A DNA stretch of 6,826 nt from CAMEON01 sp045643785 (lineage in GTDB: Bacteria > Bacillota > Clostridia > Oscillospirales > CAG-272). This document shows positions 1 through 6,297 of this stretch, piece by piece (the stretch's first letter is position 1; each line of letters starts with the position of its first letter). Below the pieces are notes generated by a model. It was given only the letters and a program-made list of their open reading frames with translations. It searched no databases and was not told the DNA's origin. A program made the translations under genes and the position numbers. The stretch is from NCBI GenBank assembly GCA_045643785.1, contig JAZRFR010000102.1, positions 1 through 6,826 on the forward strand, given 5' to 3'.

Positions 1-33
1 GGGGGCAGAGCCCCCACAAACCCCAATTTTTTT
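1..33. terminator. GC-rich hairpin plus T-run at the left edge, probable (bidirectional) terminator, cut by the window
   Basis: GGGGGC (1-6) and GCCCCC (10-15) form a six-base-pair stem with the loop AGA. It is followed by ACAAACCCCAA and seven T (27-33). The ACAAACCCCAA stretch looks like the outer 3' arm of a longer stem whose 5' arm would lie before base 1, so the T-run would directly follow the full hairpin. On the plus strand this would end a transcript entering from the left. On the minus strand it lies about 20 nt after the MFS transporter stop codon and could end that operon if the structure is symmetric. The outer stem is inferred, not seen. Confidence 0.5.
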
Positions 34-52
34 GCTTTGGCAGTTGGTTGTG

Positions 53-1327
53 TCAGGGGGTATCTTGGGCGGGCTTTTTCTTGGCGGATGCGCGGAAATA
101 GCGGATGACGAACAGCATAAGGATGGCACCGATCAGAGGGAAGAGGGCGCAGACCAGCATGCCTGCCTTCAGACCTACCTGCTCGGGGGTGATCTGCAGC
201 TTCTCGCTCCACTCGGCGGCAAAGGAACTGACGGAGACCTTGTCGATGACGATGCCCATGAGCTGGGGCGCAACCGACGCGCCCAGGTCACCGCCTGCCG
301 CCATGAGGGCGTAGGCCGCAACCCCGGCACCGGGGATGTTCTCCTCCATCATAATCAAAGCACCCGGCCACAGCATAGCGGTGCAGAGGCCCGTGAGGAT
401 GCAGGCAATGAAGGCGGGGACGGTGGCCGAGGACAGGCCGACGGTCAGGTAACAGACGGCCGCCCCCAGCATACCCCAAAACAGGACGCGGAAAATGTTC
501 TTGCCGAAGCGGGCATAGCCGATTCGCGCCATTCCCAGCAGGATGGCGAACATGGCCACACCCAGAATGTCACCCAGGGTCTTATCAATGCCCAGGGCGT
601 TTTCCATGTAACCCGAGATCCAGTTGCTCATGGCGTTTTCGGCGCAACTGCCGAAGAAGATACAACCCACGCACAGGGCGAGTCCCAGAATACGCTTGCG
701 GGGCTTTCTCGTTTCGGTGTGGGTCTCGGCGGCGCTCATGTCGGGCATGGGGGACAAAAAGAACAGGACGGAGGAGATCAAGGGGAGGGTGGCCAGGAGC
801 AACACCAAAATCATCCAGTTGTGGGAGCCGCAGAGCCGCAGGAACAGGGTGCTGAGCAGAACCATGGTGAACACGCCGAAGGCGTAGAGCGAGTGGAGCA
901 GGCTCATGTCCCGCTGGGGATTGTCCGAGGGGATGGCGGCGATGGTGGGGCTCAGAAGCACCTCCGACAGTCCCGCCGAGACCGAGAAGATCACGGTGCC
1001 GAGGATCAGACCGAGGTAGGCGATCTGTGGGAAGAAGGTGGGAATCAGGGCATAGACCGCCAGACCCACCGAGGTAATGATGGGCATGATCCGTACCACG
1101 ATCTTGGTGTTGAAATACTTGGAAAACAGGGTAAAGATCAGATCCACGCCCAACTGGGTGCAGAAATTGGTCAGTACCAGCGTGCCCAGCAGGGTATAGG
1201 AAATACCGAAGGTCTCCCGCAGGGTGACGAACAGGAGCGGGGGCACGCAGAAGATGGAGGACATGGTAAAGTATGCCGCATAGCAGGCGAACTTGGTGCG
1301 CTTAAAGTTAGGGGTGACGGTGTTCAT
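53..1327 (-). CDS. MFS transporter, sugar permease-like, 12 TM
   Basis: A 424-residue polytopic membrane protein with about 12 hydrophobic segments in two halves, split by a charged loop near residues 194-213 (ETHTETRKPRKR). Length and layout are typical of the major facilitator superfamily. The first half has GLSEVLLSP (119-127) and LLHSLYAFG (143-151), and the second half starts with CAENAMSNWISGYMENALG (228-246). These resemble FucP/sugar-type and related MFS carriers, but the substrate cannot be read from sequence. The usual loop 2-3 motif A is degenerate (VDLIFTLFSKYFNTK, 61-75). The start at 1327 has the Shine-Dalgarno sequence GGAG seven bases upstream; the open frame extends to 1396 but the extra 23 residues are basic and have no such site. 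It is the last gene of the minus-strand operon, and its start lies 20 bases inside the frameshifted 3' end of the glycosyltransferase gene, so translation is probably coupled. It might import a sugar or export a product of the neighbouring glycan genes; neither is shown. Confidence 0.85.
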   Translation of the reverse strand: MNTVTPNFKRTKFACYAAYFTMSSIFCVPPLLFVTLRETFGISYTLLGTLVLTNFCTQLGVDLIFTLFSKYFNTKIVVRIMPIITSVGLAVYALIPTFFPQIAYLGLILGTVIFSVSAGLSEVLLSPTIAAIPSDNPQRDMSLLHSLYAFGVFTMVLLSTLFLRLCGSHNWMILVLLLATLPLISSVLFFLSPMPDMSAAETHTETRKPRKRILGLALCVGCIFFGSCAENAMSNWISGYMENALGIDKTLGDILGVAMFAILLGMARIGYARFGKNIFRVLFWGMLGAAVCYLTVGLSSATVPAFIACILTGLCTAMLWPGALIMMEENIPGAGVAAYALMAAGGDLGASVAPQLMGIVIDKVSVSSFAAEWSEKLQITPEQVGLKAGMLVCALFPLIGAILMLFVIRYFRASAKKKPAQDTP

Positions 1328-1549
1328 ACAGATTCTCCGTGTGTTTTTTCTTTTGGTTGGATTTCTTCGCGGGGAGTGCGCGCAGTTCGGCGCCATAGGC
1401 CTCTACCACCAGACGGCGGTCAAAGGCGGATTCCACCTTCCTTCGGCCTGCGAGTCCCATGGCGGCTTTGGCTTCGTGGGGAAGGGACATAAACGCTTCC
1501 ATGGCGGCTGTCAGAGAGGTAGCGGAGCGGGGGCTGACAGGAAAGCCCC
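1308..1549 (-). pseudogene. Out-of-frame C-terminal part of the GT4 glycosyltransferase
   Basis: This stretch encodes the natural C-terminus of the glycosyltransferase in the frame one base off from its main part: GFPVSPRSATSLTAAMEAFMS, then SLPHEAKAAMGLAGRRKVESAFDR and a basic tail ending in YEHRHP. This fits GT4 ends, which usually read G-F/L-V-P followed by a helix, L..A, and A.R.RVE..F. Removing one base from the C run at 1546-1549 (G run on the coding strand) joins ITG directly to FPVSPRS. No independent start with a ribosome binding site is seen; the ATG at 1565 lies within the upstream frame. The end at 1308 overlaps the MFS gene start by 20 bases, the arrangement expected of an intact operon. 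This may be a true mutation or a sequencing or assembly error in a short homopolymer. Confidence 0.8.
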
Positions 1550-2457
1550 GTGATGCCATCGTCAAAGGTCTCCCGACAGCCGGGAATATCCGACGCGATG
1601 ACGGGGCGGGCAGAGGCCGCGGCCTCCAGCAGGGCGTTGGCCATGCCCTCGTGGTAGGAGGGAAGGACGACGCAATGGGCGGCTTGCATAAGGGGGCGTA
1701 CGTCCCTTACCTCGCCGTGGTAGCAGACGGTACCGTCTTGTACGGCTTGCTCCAAAAGCGGGCGGTGGCCTTCCTCGCAAGCCCCGCACACATGGAATGC
1801 CACGTTCGCGTGGGTCTCACGGAGGGCTCGGGCGGCGCTGATATATTCGCGGATGCCCTTGGCGGCGGTGAGCCGTCCCACGAACAGGAAACGTACGGTA
1901 TCCTGCGGCGGGTAAGGGATCGGGGCGAATCGGGTGAGGTTGACACCCGACCCGGGAAGGAGAACGTGGCGGCCGCGTAAGATGCGGTGTTCTTGAAAGA
2001 ACCGCAGATTCTCGGTGTTCTGGAAAAAGACGGCGTGGGTCTTGCGGAAGGCGTAGCGGTAGAGGGAGAGGGTGACGGCGCGGATGATGCCGCCGTTCTC
2101 CAGCGCGCCGCCCAAACCCGTTATGTTGGGCAGGATGGGGATGCCGTATGTCCGACAGGCAATGGCACCGTAGATGTTGGGCTTAACCGTGAAGGACAGG
2201 ACGGCGTCGGGACGGACATGTTTCAAAAGTCTCTTGTATGCGGCGATGAGGCGTAGCTCGCGGAAGGGATTGGTTCCGTGGCGGGAGAGAGAAATGTCCC
2301 GCAGTTCACAACCCTTCTCCCGAAAGGGCTCCAGGCGGGGATCGTAGGGGGATGAGATGACGATCTCATGGCCGTCGGCCAGGAGGGCGTCCACCAGCTC
2401 GGTACGGAAGTGGCAGAGGGTGGTGGCGTGGTTGACCAGAAACAGGATCTTACTCAT
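1420..2457 (-). CDS. Glycosyltransferase family 4 (CapM/PglA-like), C-terminus frameshifted
   Basis: A retaining GT-B glycosyltransferase, probably moving a nucleotide-activated sugar onto a lipid-linked acceptor at the inner face of the membrane. N-terminal acceptor domain: MSKILFLVNHATTLCHFR (1-18), SFTVKPNIYG (88-97) and NITGLGGALENG (111-122), a pattern typical of the CapM/PglA-like GT4 group. C-terminal donor domain: GSGVN (169-173), FVGRLTAAKG (192-201, R195 and K200 expected to contact the phosphates) and the E-x7-E motif with E270 and E278 in PSYHEGMANALLEAAA. Residues 1-304 fit the family; after G304 (codon at 1548-1546) the frame changes, and the final 41 residues (from LSCQPP) are unrelated to it. 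The correct continuation lies in the next frame down to 1308, so the unbroken protein would have 382 residues. The ATG at 2457 overlaps the upstream gene's stop (ATGAGTAA) and has GGAGG at 2467-2471. The donor domain is nearly complete, so even the truncated form might fold, but it probably lacks the C-terminal helices. Confidence 0.85.
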   Translation of the reverse strand: MSKILFLVNHATTLCHFRTELVDALLADGHEIVISSPYDPRLEPFREKGCELRDISLSRHGTNPFRELRLIAAYKRLLKHVRPDAVLSFTVKPNIYGAIACRTYGIPILPNITGLGGALENGGIIRAVTLSLYRYAFRKTHAVFFQNTENLRFFQEHRILRGRHVLLPGSGVNLTRFAPIPYPPQDTVRFLFVGRLTAAKGIREYISAARALRETHANVAFHVCGACEEGHRPLLEQAVQDGTVCYHGEVRDVRPLMQAAHCVVLPSYHEGMANALLEAAASARPVIASDIPGCRETFDDGITGLSCQPPLRYLSDSRHGSVYVPSPRSQSRHGTRRPKEGGIRL

Positions 2458-3073
2458 GGCGCTCGGCCTCCGCGGTACCGCCTTCCTGTACGCCGCTCCC
2501 CCGCAAAACCACCGAGAACGTGCCCAAAAAGCATCGTACGTCCATGGAAAAGCCGTGGAAGTGTCCCTGCTTCAGGGATCGTGCGTACACGCCGTCCAGG
2601 CGCGCCTTCTCGGGGATACTCACTTCATCTCGCCCGCTGATCTGGGCGAGTCCCGTGAGTCCCGGCCGCACGTCATTGGCACCGCCTTCGTCCCGCGCGG
2701 CGATCAGATCCTCCTGATTCCACAGGGCGGGACGGGGGCCGATGAGACTCATATGACCTGCCAGGATGTTGAATAGTTGGGGAAGCTCGTCGATGGAGGC
2801 GCGGCGCATGAAGCGTTGCCATTTGGTGAGCGTCGCGGCTTCGGTGAGCAGGTGGGTAGGAGTATCTTTGGGGACGGAAATCGGCATACTGCGGAATTTG
2901 AGCATGGTGAAGGTCTTCTTCCCGCGCCCCACCCGCTTCTGTCTGAACAGGACGGGGCCGGGGGAGTCCAGCTTGGTGATGAGCGCCACCACCAGCATGG
3001 GGATGGCGCCAAGCAGGAGCGCGATGACGGCCGCCAGCAGATCCAGTATGCGTTTGATCACGTGTTGATACAT
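2450..3073 (-). CDS. Small monotopic phosphoglycosyl transferase (bacterial sugar transferase, PglC-like)
   Basis: A 207-residue enzyme of the bacterial sugar transferase family, which transfers a phospho-sugar from a UDP-sugar to undecaprenyl phosphate, the first membrane step of glycan assembly. The N-terminus is a single hydrophobic re-entrant helix (about 5-34, KRILDLLAAVIALLLGAIPM), with P25 at the expected kink. DSPGPVLFRQKRVGRGKKTFTMLKFRSM (36-63) follows. The catalytic block RRASIDELPQLFNILAGHMS (90-109) contains the Asp-Glu pair D95-E96, followed by LIGPRP (110-115), and RPGLTGLAQISGRD (136-149) is the usual family motif. The length matches the minimal PglC type without extra N-terminal membrane helices. 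The end, LRGSGVQEGGT, resembles the PglC end, so the C-terminus is probably complete. The ATG at 3073 lies 7 nt after the peroxiredoxin stop and has no clear Shine-Dalgarno, so it probably depends on coupling. The stop overlaps the GT4 start by 8 bases. The sugar substrate (for example diNAcBac, galactose or GlcNAc/GalNAc) is not determinable. Confidence 0.92.
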   Translation of the reverse strand: MYQHVIKRILDLLAAVIALLLGAIPMLVVALITKLDSPGPVLFRQKRVGRGKKTFTMLKFRSMPISVPKDTPTHLLTEAATLTKWQRFMRRASIDELPQLFNILAGHMSLIGPRPALWNQEDLIAARDEGGANDVRPGLTGLAQISGRDEVSIPEKARLDGVYARSLKQGHFHGFSMDVRCFLGTFSVVLRGSGVQEGGTAEAERHE

Positions 3074-3080
3074 AGAGTGA

Positions 3081-3536
3081 TCAGGTGAGGGCGGCCAGCA
3101 CCTCGGCGGCGTTGGTGTCGGGCTTGACCTTCGGCATAACGGCGGTGATGACGCCGTCCTCGTTTATGACGAAGGTGGTGCGTACCACGCCCATGCCGAC
3201 CTTGCCTGCCATTTTCTTCTCCTGCCACACGCCGTAGGCCTCGATGGCCACGCGGTCGGGGTCTGCAAGGAGAATGAAGGGGAGATCATACTTTTCTGCG
3301 AATTTTGCATGGGAGGCCACGCTGTCCTTACTGATGCCGATGACCTCGATATCCGCGGATTTGAAGGCCTCGTACTGCGCGGCGAAGGCGCAGGCCTGGC
3401 GGGTACAGCCGGGGGTATTGTCCTTGGGGTAGAAGTACAAAACGACTCTCTTGCCTCGGAAAGCGGAGAGGGTAACGGGATTTCCGTCCTTGTCGGACAG
3501 AGTGAAATCGGGGGCTTGCATACCGATCTGTAACAT
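3081..3536 (-). CDS. bcp: Thioredoxin-dependent thiol peroxidase (Bcp/PrxQ-type peroxiredoxin)
   Basis: A cytoplasmic peroxidase of 151 residues that reduces hydrogen peroxide and organic or lipid peroxides with thioredoxin as donor. It begins with MLQIGMQAPDFTLSDKDG, typical of the AhpC/TSA family. The active site is FYPKDNTPGCTRQAC (35-49): T41 and P42 with peroxidatic C44, and a second cysteine C49 five residues later, the C-x4-C spacing of atypical two-cysteine Bcp/PrxQ enzymes. R119 in VRTTFVINEDG (118-128) is the expected third active-site residue. Length is normal for Bcp. The start at 3536 has AAGGAG six bases upstream; the open frame runs on to 3845, but that part overlaps the preceding gene in another frame and is not peroxiredoxin-like. 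The Shine-Dalgarno overlaps the stop codon of the upstream gene (TAAGGAG), so translation is probably coupled. Its presence just upstream of two glycan-assembly genes is unusual and may only reflect operon packing. Confidence 0.95.
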   Translation of the reverse strand: MLQIGMQAPDFTLSDKDGNPVTLSAFRGKRVVLYFYPKDNTPGCTRQACAFAAQYEAFKSADIEVIGISKDSVASHAKFAEKYDLPFILLADPDRVAIEAYGVWQEKKMAGKVGMGVVRTTFVINEDGVITAVMPKVKPDTNAAEVLAALT

Positions 3537-3546
3537 GGTTGACTCC

Positions 3547-4626
3547 TTATTCATGGGTGGATTGGGGGGACTTGCTTTCCATACGCTCCCACAAAACTCT
3601 CCGAGAAAAGCGGAGAGCGCCTCTGTGAGCCAGAGAGGGGGTATTGAGGGCGTAGGGCATCCACAGCAGGGTGGTTTGCGGTGGGCGTTGAGGATGATTG
3701 GACAGACCGTCGGGGACGGAAATGGTATCCGGGGCTTCGATGACAACCAGCTGAGGCGTGATGAAACGGCAGACCGCGCACAAAAACTCCGCGATGCGGC
3801 TTGGCCGGGAGGCAGAGTGGGGCGTGGTCCCGTCGAGGGTTTCACGGAGCGCGCGGTTCATTTCGGCCGCGTAGGGCGCGGGGATCAGCGGGCTTTTGAC
3901 ATCCGCGGCGTTTTGACGGATGAACAGGGTGGCGGTATCCGTTACTCCGAAACGGAGGTGCAGCACGCAGTCGGCACCTCGGACAGCGGGGTGGTAGTAC
4001 AGCTCGTGGGCTACGGCCTCCTCCGAGGTGAGGATATGCGACGGAGTCATATCCAGAACACGGTGAACAAGAGTCGCAAGACGTTCGGGCTCGCGGGGGA
4101 GCGTATGAGCGTGGGAAATGGCGGGGGTATTCATGGGGGAGGGAAGCAGCAGAACGGGCGGTTGCAGGGGCACGTCCTTGGGAATACGGCAGGTGCCTGC
4201 CCGCAAAACGGATGACACCTGCCCCATGAGGGTATACAGATCATCCTCGGCGGTGCAGAAGCCGCCCCGATCCCGCACCGTGGCGAACACCGACTCGCCA
4301 AGGGTATTGCCGAGCCGCCAGACCATGTAGGCTTCGGAAAGCTCCAGCACGGGAAGGACGGGGTAGCCCTCAAAGGTGACCAGATCGCAGGATTTTCCAC
4401 TGTCGGGATCTTGCCCGTATTTCAGCGCCATGACCTTTTCCCGTATGAGCTGGCGGCAGCCGCGGCGGAAGGTCACGTCGCCCAGATCCGTGAGGCTTGC
4501 CAAACGGCGGCGGGAGGTGGGGAATTCGTATTCCAGCGCTTCCAGGATGGCGCGGCGGCTTTCGGGGGAGACGTCCACGGCTTTGGGGGCTTGCCAGGCC
4601 ACTCGATAGGGATAGATGGAATCCAT
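3547..4626 (-). CDS. Hypothetical protein, possible degenerate ROK/NagC-like regulator
   Basis: I do not recognise this 359-residue protein with certainty. Residues 20-70 (SPESRRAILEALEYEFPTSRRRLASL, then GDVTFRRGCRQLIREKVMALK) look like a winged helix-turn-helix, and the following YGQDPDSGKSCDLVTFEGYPVLPVLELSEAYMVW (70-103) resembles the switch from DNA-binding domain to sugar-kinase-like fold in ROK repressors. VLHLRFGVTDTATLFIR (221-237) and LAHRGALRFSRRVLWE (332-347) sit where ROK proteins have the phosphate-binding strand and the closing helix. The defining ROK motifs (DxGGT loop, catalytic ExGH, zinc-binding CxCGxxGC) are absent, so it is probably a non-enzymatic, strongly diverged relative, if related at all. 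I chose ATG 4626 because AGAGG precedes it by five bases; a GTG at 4632 overlaps that site. It is the first gene of the minus-strand operon, divergent from rnpB, with its start 23 nt from the rnpB -35 box. A role in controlling the operon is only an inference. Confidence 0.6.
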   Translation of the reverse strand: MDSIYPYRVAWQAPKAVDVSPESRRAILEALEYEFPTSRRRLASLTDLGDVTFRRGCRQLIREKVMALKYGQDPDSGKSCDLVTFEGYPVLPVLELSEAYMVWRLGNTLGESVFATVRDRGGFCTAEDDLYTLMGQVSSVLRAGTCRIPKDVPLQPPVLLLPSPMNTPAISHAHTLPREPERLATLVHRVLDMTPSHILTSEEAVAHELYYHPAVRGADCVLHLRFGVTDTATLFIRQNAADVKSPLIPAPYAAEMNRALRETLDGTTPHSASRPSRIAEFLCAVCRFITPQLVVIEAPDTISVPDGLSNHPQRPPQTTLLWMPYALNTPSLAHRGALRFSRRVLWERMESKSPQSTHE

Positions 4627-4648
4627 ACGCACCTCTGAAAATTTACTC

Positions 4649-4677
4649 TTGACTTTTGATGGAAAAACTGGTATAAT
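4649..4677 (+). promoter_or_regulatory. Sigma-A promoter of rnpB
   Basis: TTGACT (4649-4654) and TATAAT (4672-4677) are separated by exactly 17 bases, and the RNase P RNA begins about seven bases after the -10 box. This near-consensus promoter fits a strongly and constitutively expressed stable RNA. The -10 region TATAATA also reads TATTATA on the opposite strand, toward the divergent gene starting at 4626, but no -35 box is visible for that direction. Confidence 0.9.
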
Positions 4678-4682
4678 AGACG

Positions 4683-5077
4683 GGTAGCTCCGTCGGGCGG
4701 CCGCGCGGGATCAAGCCGAAAGGTATTCCCGTGAGGAAAGTCCGGGCATCGCAGGGCAGGATAGCTGATAACGTCAGCCGCGGGTAACCGCCGGAAAAGG
4801 GCAACAGAAATAGACCGCCGTCCCTCGGGACGGTAAGGATGGAAAGGCGAGGTAAGAGCTCACCCACTTCCATGGTAACATGGATTTGCTGTAAACTCTA
4901 TCCGATGCAACACGGTATGAGGCCGCAAGGCGGGTCGGCCCGACCTCCGCAAGGCTCATTGGGTGGCGCGCGGCGAAAGCCGCGAAGCGTTTCGGTGACG
5001 GAACGCGCAGATAGATGGGCGCCCGCCTTCGCTTTGGCGAGGGCAGACAGAACCCGGCTTACAGACGGGGCTACAAA
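4683..5077 (+). ncRNA. rnpB: RNase P RNA, bacterial type A
   Basis: The catalytic RNA that removes the 5' leader of precursor tRNAs together with the RnpA protein. Conserved blocks appear in order: GAGGAAAGTCCGGGC (4733-4747, the 5' strand of the P4 core), GCAGGGCAGGATAGCTGATA and GGGTAACCGCCGGAAAAGGG, then GGTAAGAGCTCACC (4851-4864), the stretch TGTAAACTCTATCCGATGCAACA in two parts from about 4899, AGATAGATGG (5009-5018) and ACAGAACCCGGCTTACAG (5047-5064, the 3' core strand). The ends are set by the P1 helix: GTAGCTCCGTC (4684-4694) pairs with GACGGGGCTAC (5064-5074) over 11 pairs with one G-U. About 395 nt is a normal size. The overall layout and the GGAAAAGGGCAACAGAAA stretch fit type A, not the Bacillus type B. 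Exact 5' and 3' ends are estimated. Short open frames across this region on both strands are not genes. Confidence 0.96.
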
Positions 5078-5091
5078 CAGATCATGAAATT

Positions 5092-5114
5092 GTCGGCTGT
5101 GAAGCCGGCTTTTT
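5092..5114 (+). terminator. Intrinsic terminator of rnpB
   Basis: GTCGGCT (5092-5098) pairs with AGCCGGC (5103-5109) around the loop GTGA, with one G-U pair, directly followed by five T and then CTTT. It starts 18 bases after the P1 helix of RNase P RNA, so a short 3' trailer would be trimmed from the precursor. Confidence 0.8.
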
Positions 5115-5120
5115 CTTTGC

Positions 5121-5153
5121 AAAAGACCGCCAAGGATTCCTCGGCGGTCTTTT
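5121..5153. terminator. Bidirectional terminator between rnpB and the membrane-protein gene
   Basis: AAAAGACCGCC (5121-5131) and GGCGGTCTTTT (5143-5153) form a perfect 11-base-pair stem around an 11-nt loop. The A-run on one side and T-run on the other allow termination on both strands. It backs up the first rnpB terminator on the plus strand and, on the minus strand, begins 2 nt beyond the stop codon of the membrane-protein gene ending at 5156, so it separates converging transcripts. Confidence 0.88.
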
Positions 5154-5155
5154 AT

Positions 5156-5695
5156 TTACTGCTCGTACTCTGTATTCTCATGTCTCCGCAGGTCTGCCCG
5201 ATCGATCACCCGCTTCTGGGCGCCGAAATACTTGGCGACGGAGAGGGCGATGAGGTACACGGCCGCGTAGGCGACGAATACAAGGAGAAACAGGCCGTAG
5301 GGCGTTTTGTTGATGAGGGATTCGTAGGTGATGTCCATGCCGTTGTGCAGAAGACCCGCGGTGAAGCGAACGCCTCCCGAAACAAAGCCCTGAAATTTGA
5401 AGAGCATGGCGAAGAGCAGGTGCAGGATGGATGCCAGAATGCCGCTCACGACGGTTTCTCCCAGAGGACAGACCCCCTCGCGGTAGCCTTCATAGTAGCC
5501 CAGAACCGCCAGAATAGCCGTCACACCCGGCGCATAGATGGCGATGCGGATGATGGTCAGCACCGAGTAGGGAAGGGCAATGAATTTCTCGATTACCGAG
5601 ACCAAAAGCGCTTCCGCCAGCATGACCAGAATGCAGGAGCCGAATAGATACAGGAAGTAGATGGGCAGATTCAGCGCGACGTTTTTGATTTTCAT
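5156..5695 (-). CDS. Hypothetical four-TM membrane protein
   Basis: A 179-residue protein of a family I do not recognise. Hydrophobic segments lie at about 11-35 (PIYFLYLFGSCILVMLAEALLVSVI), 44-67, 79-100 and 133-156, followed by a charged cytoplasmic-type tail (KRVIDRADLRRHENTEYEQ). Between TM2 and TM3 is the loop GYYEGYREGVCPLGE (66-80), and between TM3 and TM4 is a long loop with FVSGGVRFTAGLLHNGMDITYESLINKTPYG (104-134). No catalytic motif or signal peptide is evident. The start at 5695 is 5 nt after the stop of the DUF1836 regulator gene and has no Shine-Dalgarno, so it is probably translated by reinitiation. The two genes therefore share a transcript, which ends at the hairpin at 5121-5153. 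The regulator may control or sense something linked to this protein, but no function can be assigned. Confidence 0.8.
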   Translation of the reverse strand: MKIKNVALNLPIYFLYLFGSCILVMLAEALLVSVIEKFIALPYSVLTIIRIAIYAPGVTAILAVLGYYEGYREGVCPLGETVVSGILASILHLLFAMLFKFQGFVSGGVRFTAGLLHNGMDITYESLINKTPYGLFLLVFVAYAAVYLIALSVAKYFGAQKRVIDRADLRRHENTEYEQ

Positions 5696-5700
5696 GAGGA

Positions 5701-6288
5701 TCAGTATGCGGTGCTCATGAGATCGGTGAGCATCTCATCCGAACGGCGCTTGATGAGAGCGGCGTAGTAGGCCACTACAATGATCTCCAGCGCGTTGGCC
5801 AGACGGTCGCGGGCGCCGGGCATGGCCTCCTCGTAATCGGTGATCTGCTCGCGGATCACGTCCTTAATGGACGCCATGGAGCAGACGTCCTGCTGCATCA
5901 GGGTGTCCAGAATGCGGCAGACGTAGTCGTAGAGAACCGAGTCGCGGATGATATCGTCGCTCTTGTCATCGATCTTACCGTTGATGTAGTGCAGGAGCAT
6001 GGCGATCTTATCCAGCTGGATGCAGGAGCGGAGCATGTTGATGATGAGGATGTGGGCGACCTGGTCGATGTTGTACTTCTTAAGACGGGCGTTGGCGACC
6101 CAGCCGCGCTTGGTCCAGTTCTGCAGGGTGGAGCCGTCGATGCCCGAAACCTCGCGGATCTGGGAGAGCATAACGCCCTCGCTGATGAAGAATACCTTGG
6201 ACAAAAATTCCAGGCCGGTCACGTTGCCCATATCGCTTTTCTTAAGTTTGGTACCGGGTATCATAGCGTCATTGATTTCGAGATTCAT
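5701..6288 (-). CDS. DUF1836 domain protein, MerR-like DNA-binding regulator (YkrK-type)
   Basis: A 195-residue protein with the DUF1836 pattern, a family of unknown role related to MerR-type winged helix proteins. After a short N-terminal arm, the helix-turn-helix is FFISEGVMLSQIREVSGIDG and STLQNWTKRGWV (33-64), followed by the wing and linker ANARLKKYNIDQVAHILIINMLRSCIQLDKIAMLLHYING (65-104). The last part mirrors the MerR layout of Y-x-x-x-x-V, R, and L-x-x-I-x-x-L-L. The C-terminal half is helical (DSVLYDYVCRILDTLM, and EEAMPGARDRLANALEIIVVAYYAALIKRR) and may form a ligand- or dimer-binding domain. ATG 6288 is chosen because GGAGGT (6293-6298) lies upstream. A second in-frame ATG at 6327, with weaker AAGGGG upstream, would add 13 residues. 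The promoter spacer holds an inverted repeat, so autoregulation is likely by analogy with MerR proteins; this is inference. Confidence 0.9.
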   Translation of the reverse strand: MNLEINDAMIPGTKLKKSDMGNVTGLEFLSKVFFISEGVMLSQIREVSGIDGSTLQNWTKRGWVANARLKKYNIDQVAHILIINMLRSCIQLDKIAMLLHYINGKIDDKSDDIIRDSVLYDYVCRILDTLMQQDVCSMASIKDVIREQITDYEEAMPGARDRLANALEIIVVAYYAALIKRRSDEMLTDLMSTAY

Positions 6289-6297
6289 ATTTACCTC

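Noticed and set aside
32..1492. Long open frame on the plus strand across the MFS gene (486 codons)
   Set aside because: It is antisense to a clear MFS transporter, has a composition extremely rich in G, Q, H, E and D with no recognisable domain, and no ribosome binding site. It arises from the GC-rich codon use of the real gene.
1540..1560. Programmed +1 ribosomal frameshift to produce the full glycosyltransferase
   Set aside because: The site reads ACG GGG CTT with no rare codon, stop codon or stimulatory structure that I could identify, and GT4 genes are not known to use one. A simple indel or sequence error is more likely.
3537..3845. N-terminal extension of the peroxiredoxin
   Set aside because: The frame is open but overlaps the upstream gene. 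The extension is proline- and serine-rich with no family similarity, while the ATG at 3536 has an ideal Shine-Dalgarno.
3451..4215. 254-codon open frame on the plus strand
   Set aside because: Low-complexity G/R/Q-rich translation opposite the hypothetical protein and the start of the peroxiredoxin, with no ribosome binding site. It is judged to be an antisense shadow.
4643..5122. Several small open frames on both strands
   Set aside because: They lie within the RNase P RNA, whose conserved blocks and P1 helix explain the sequence.
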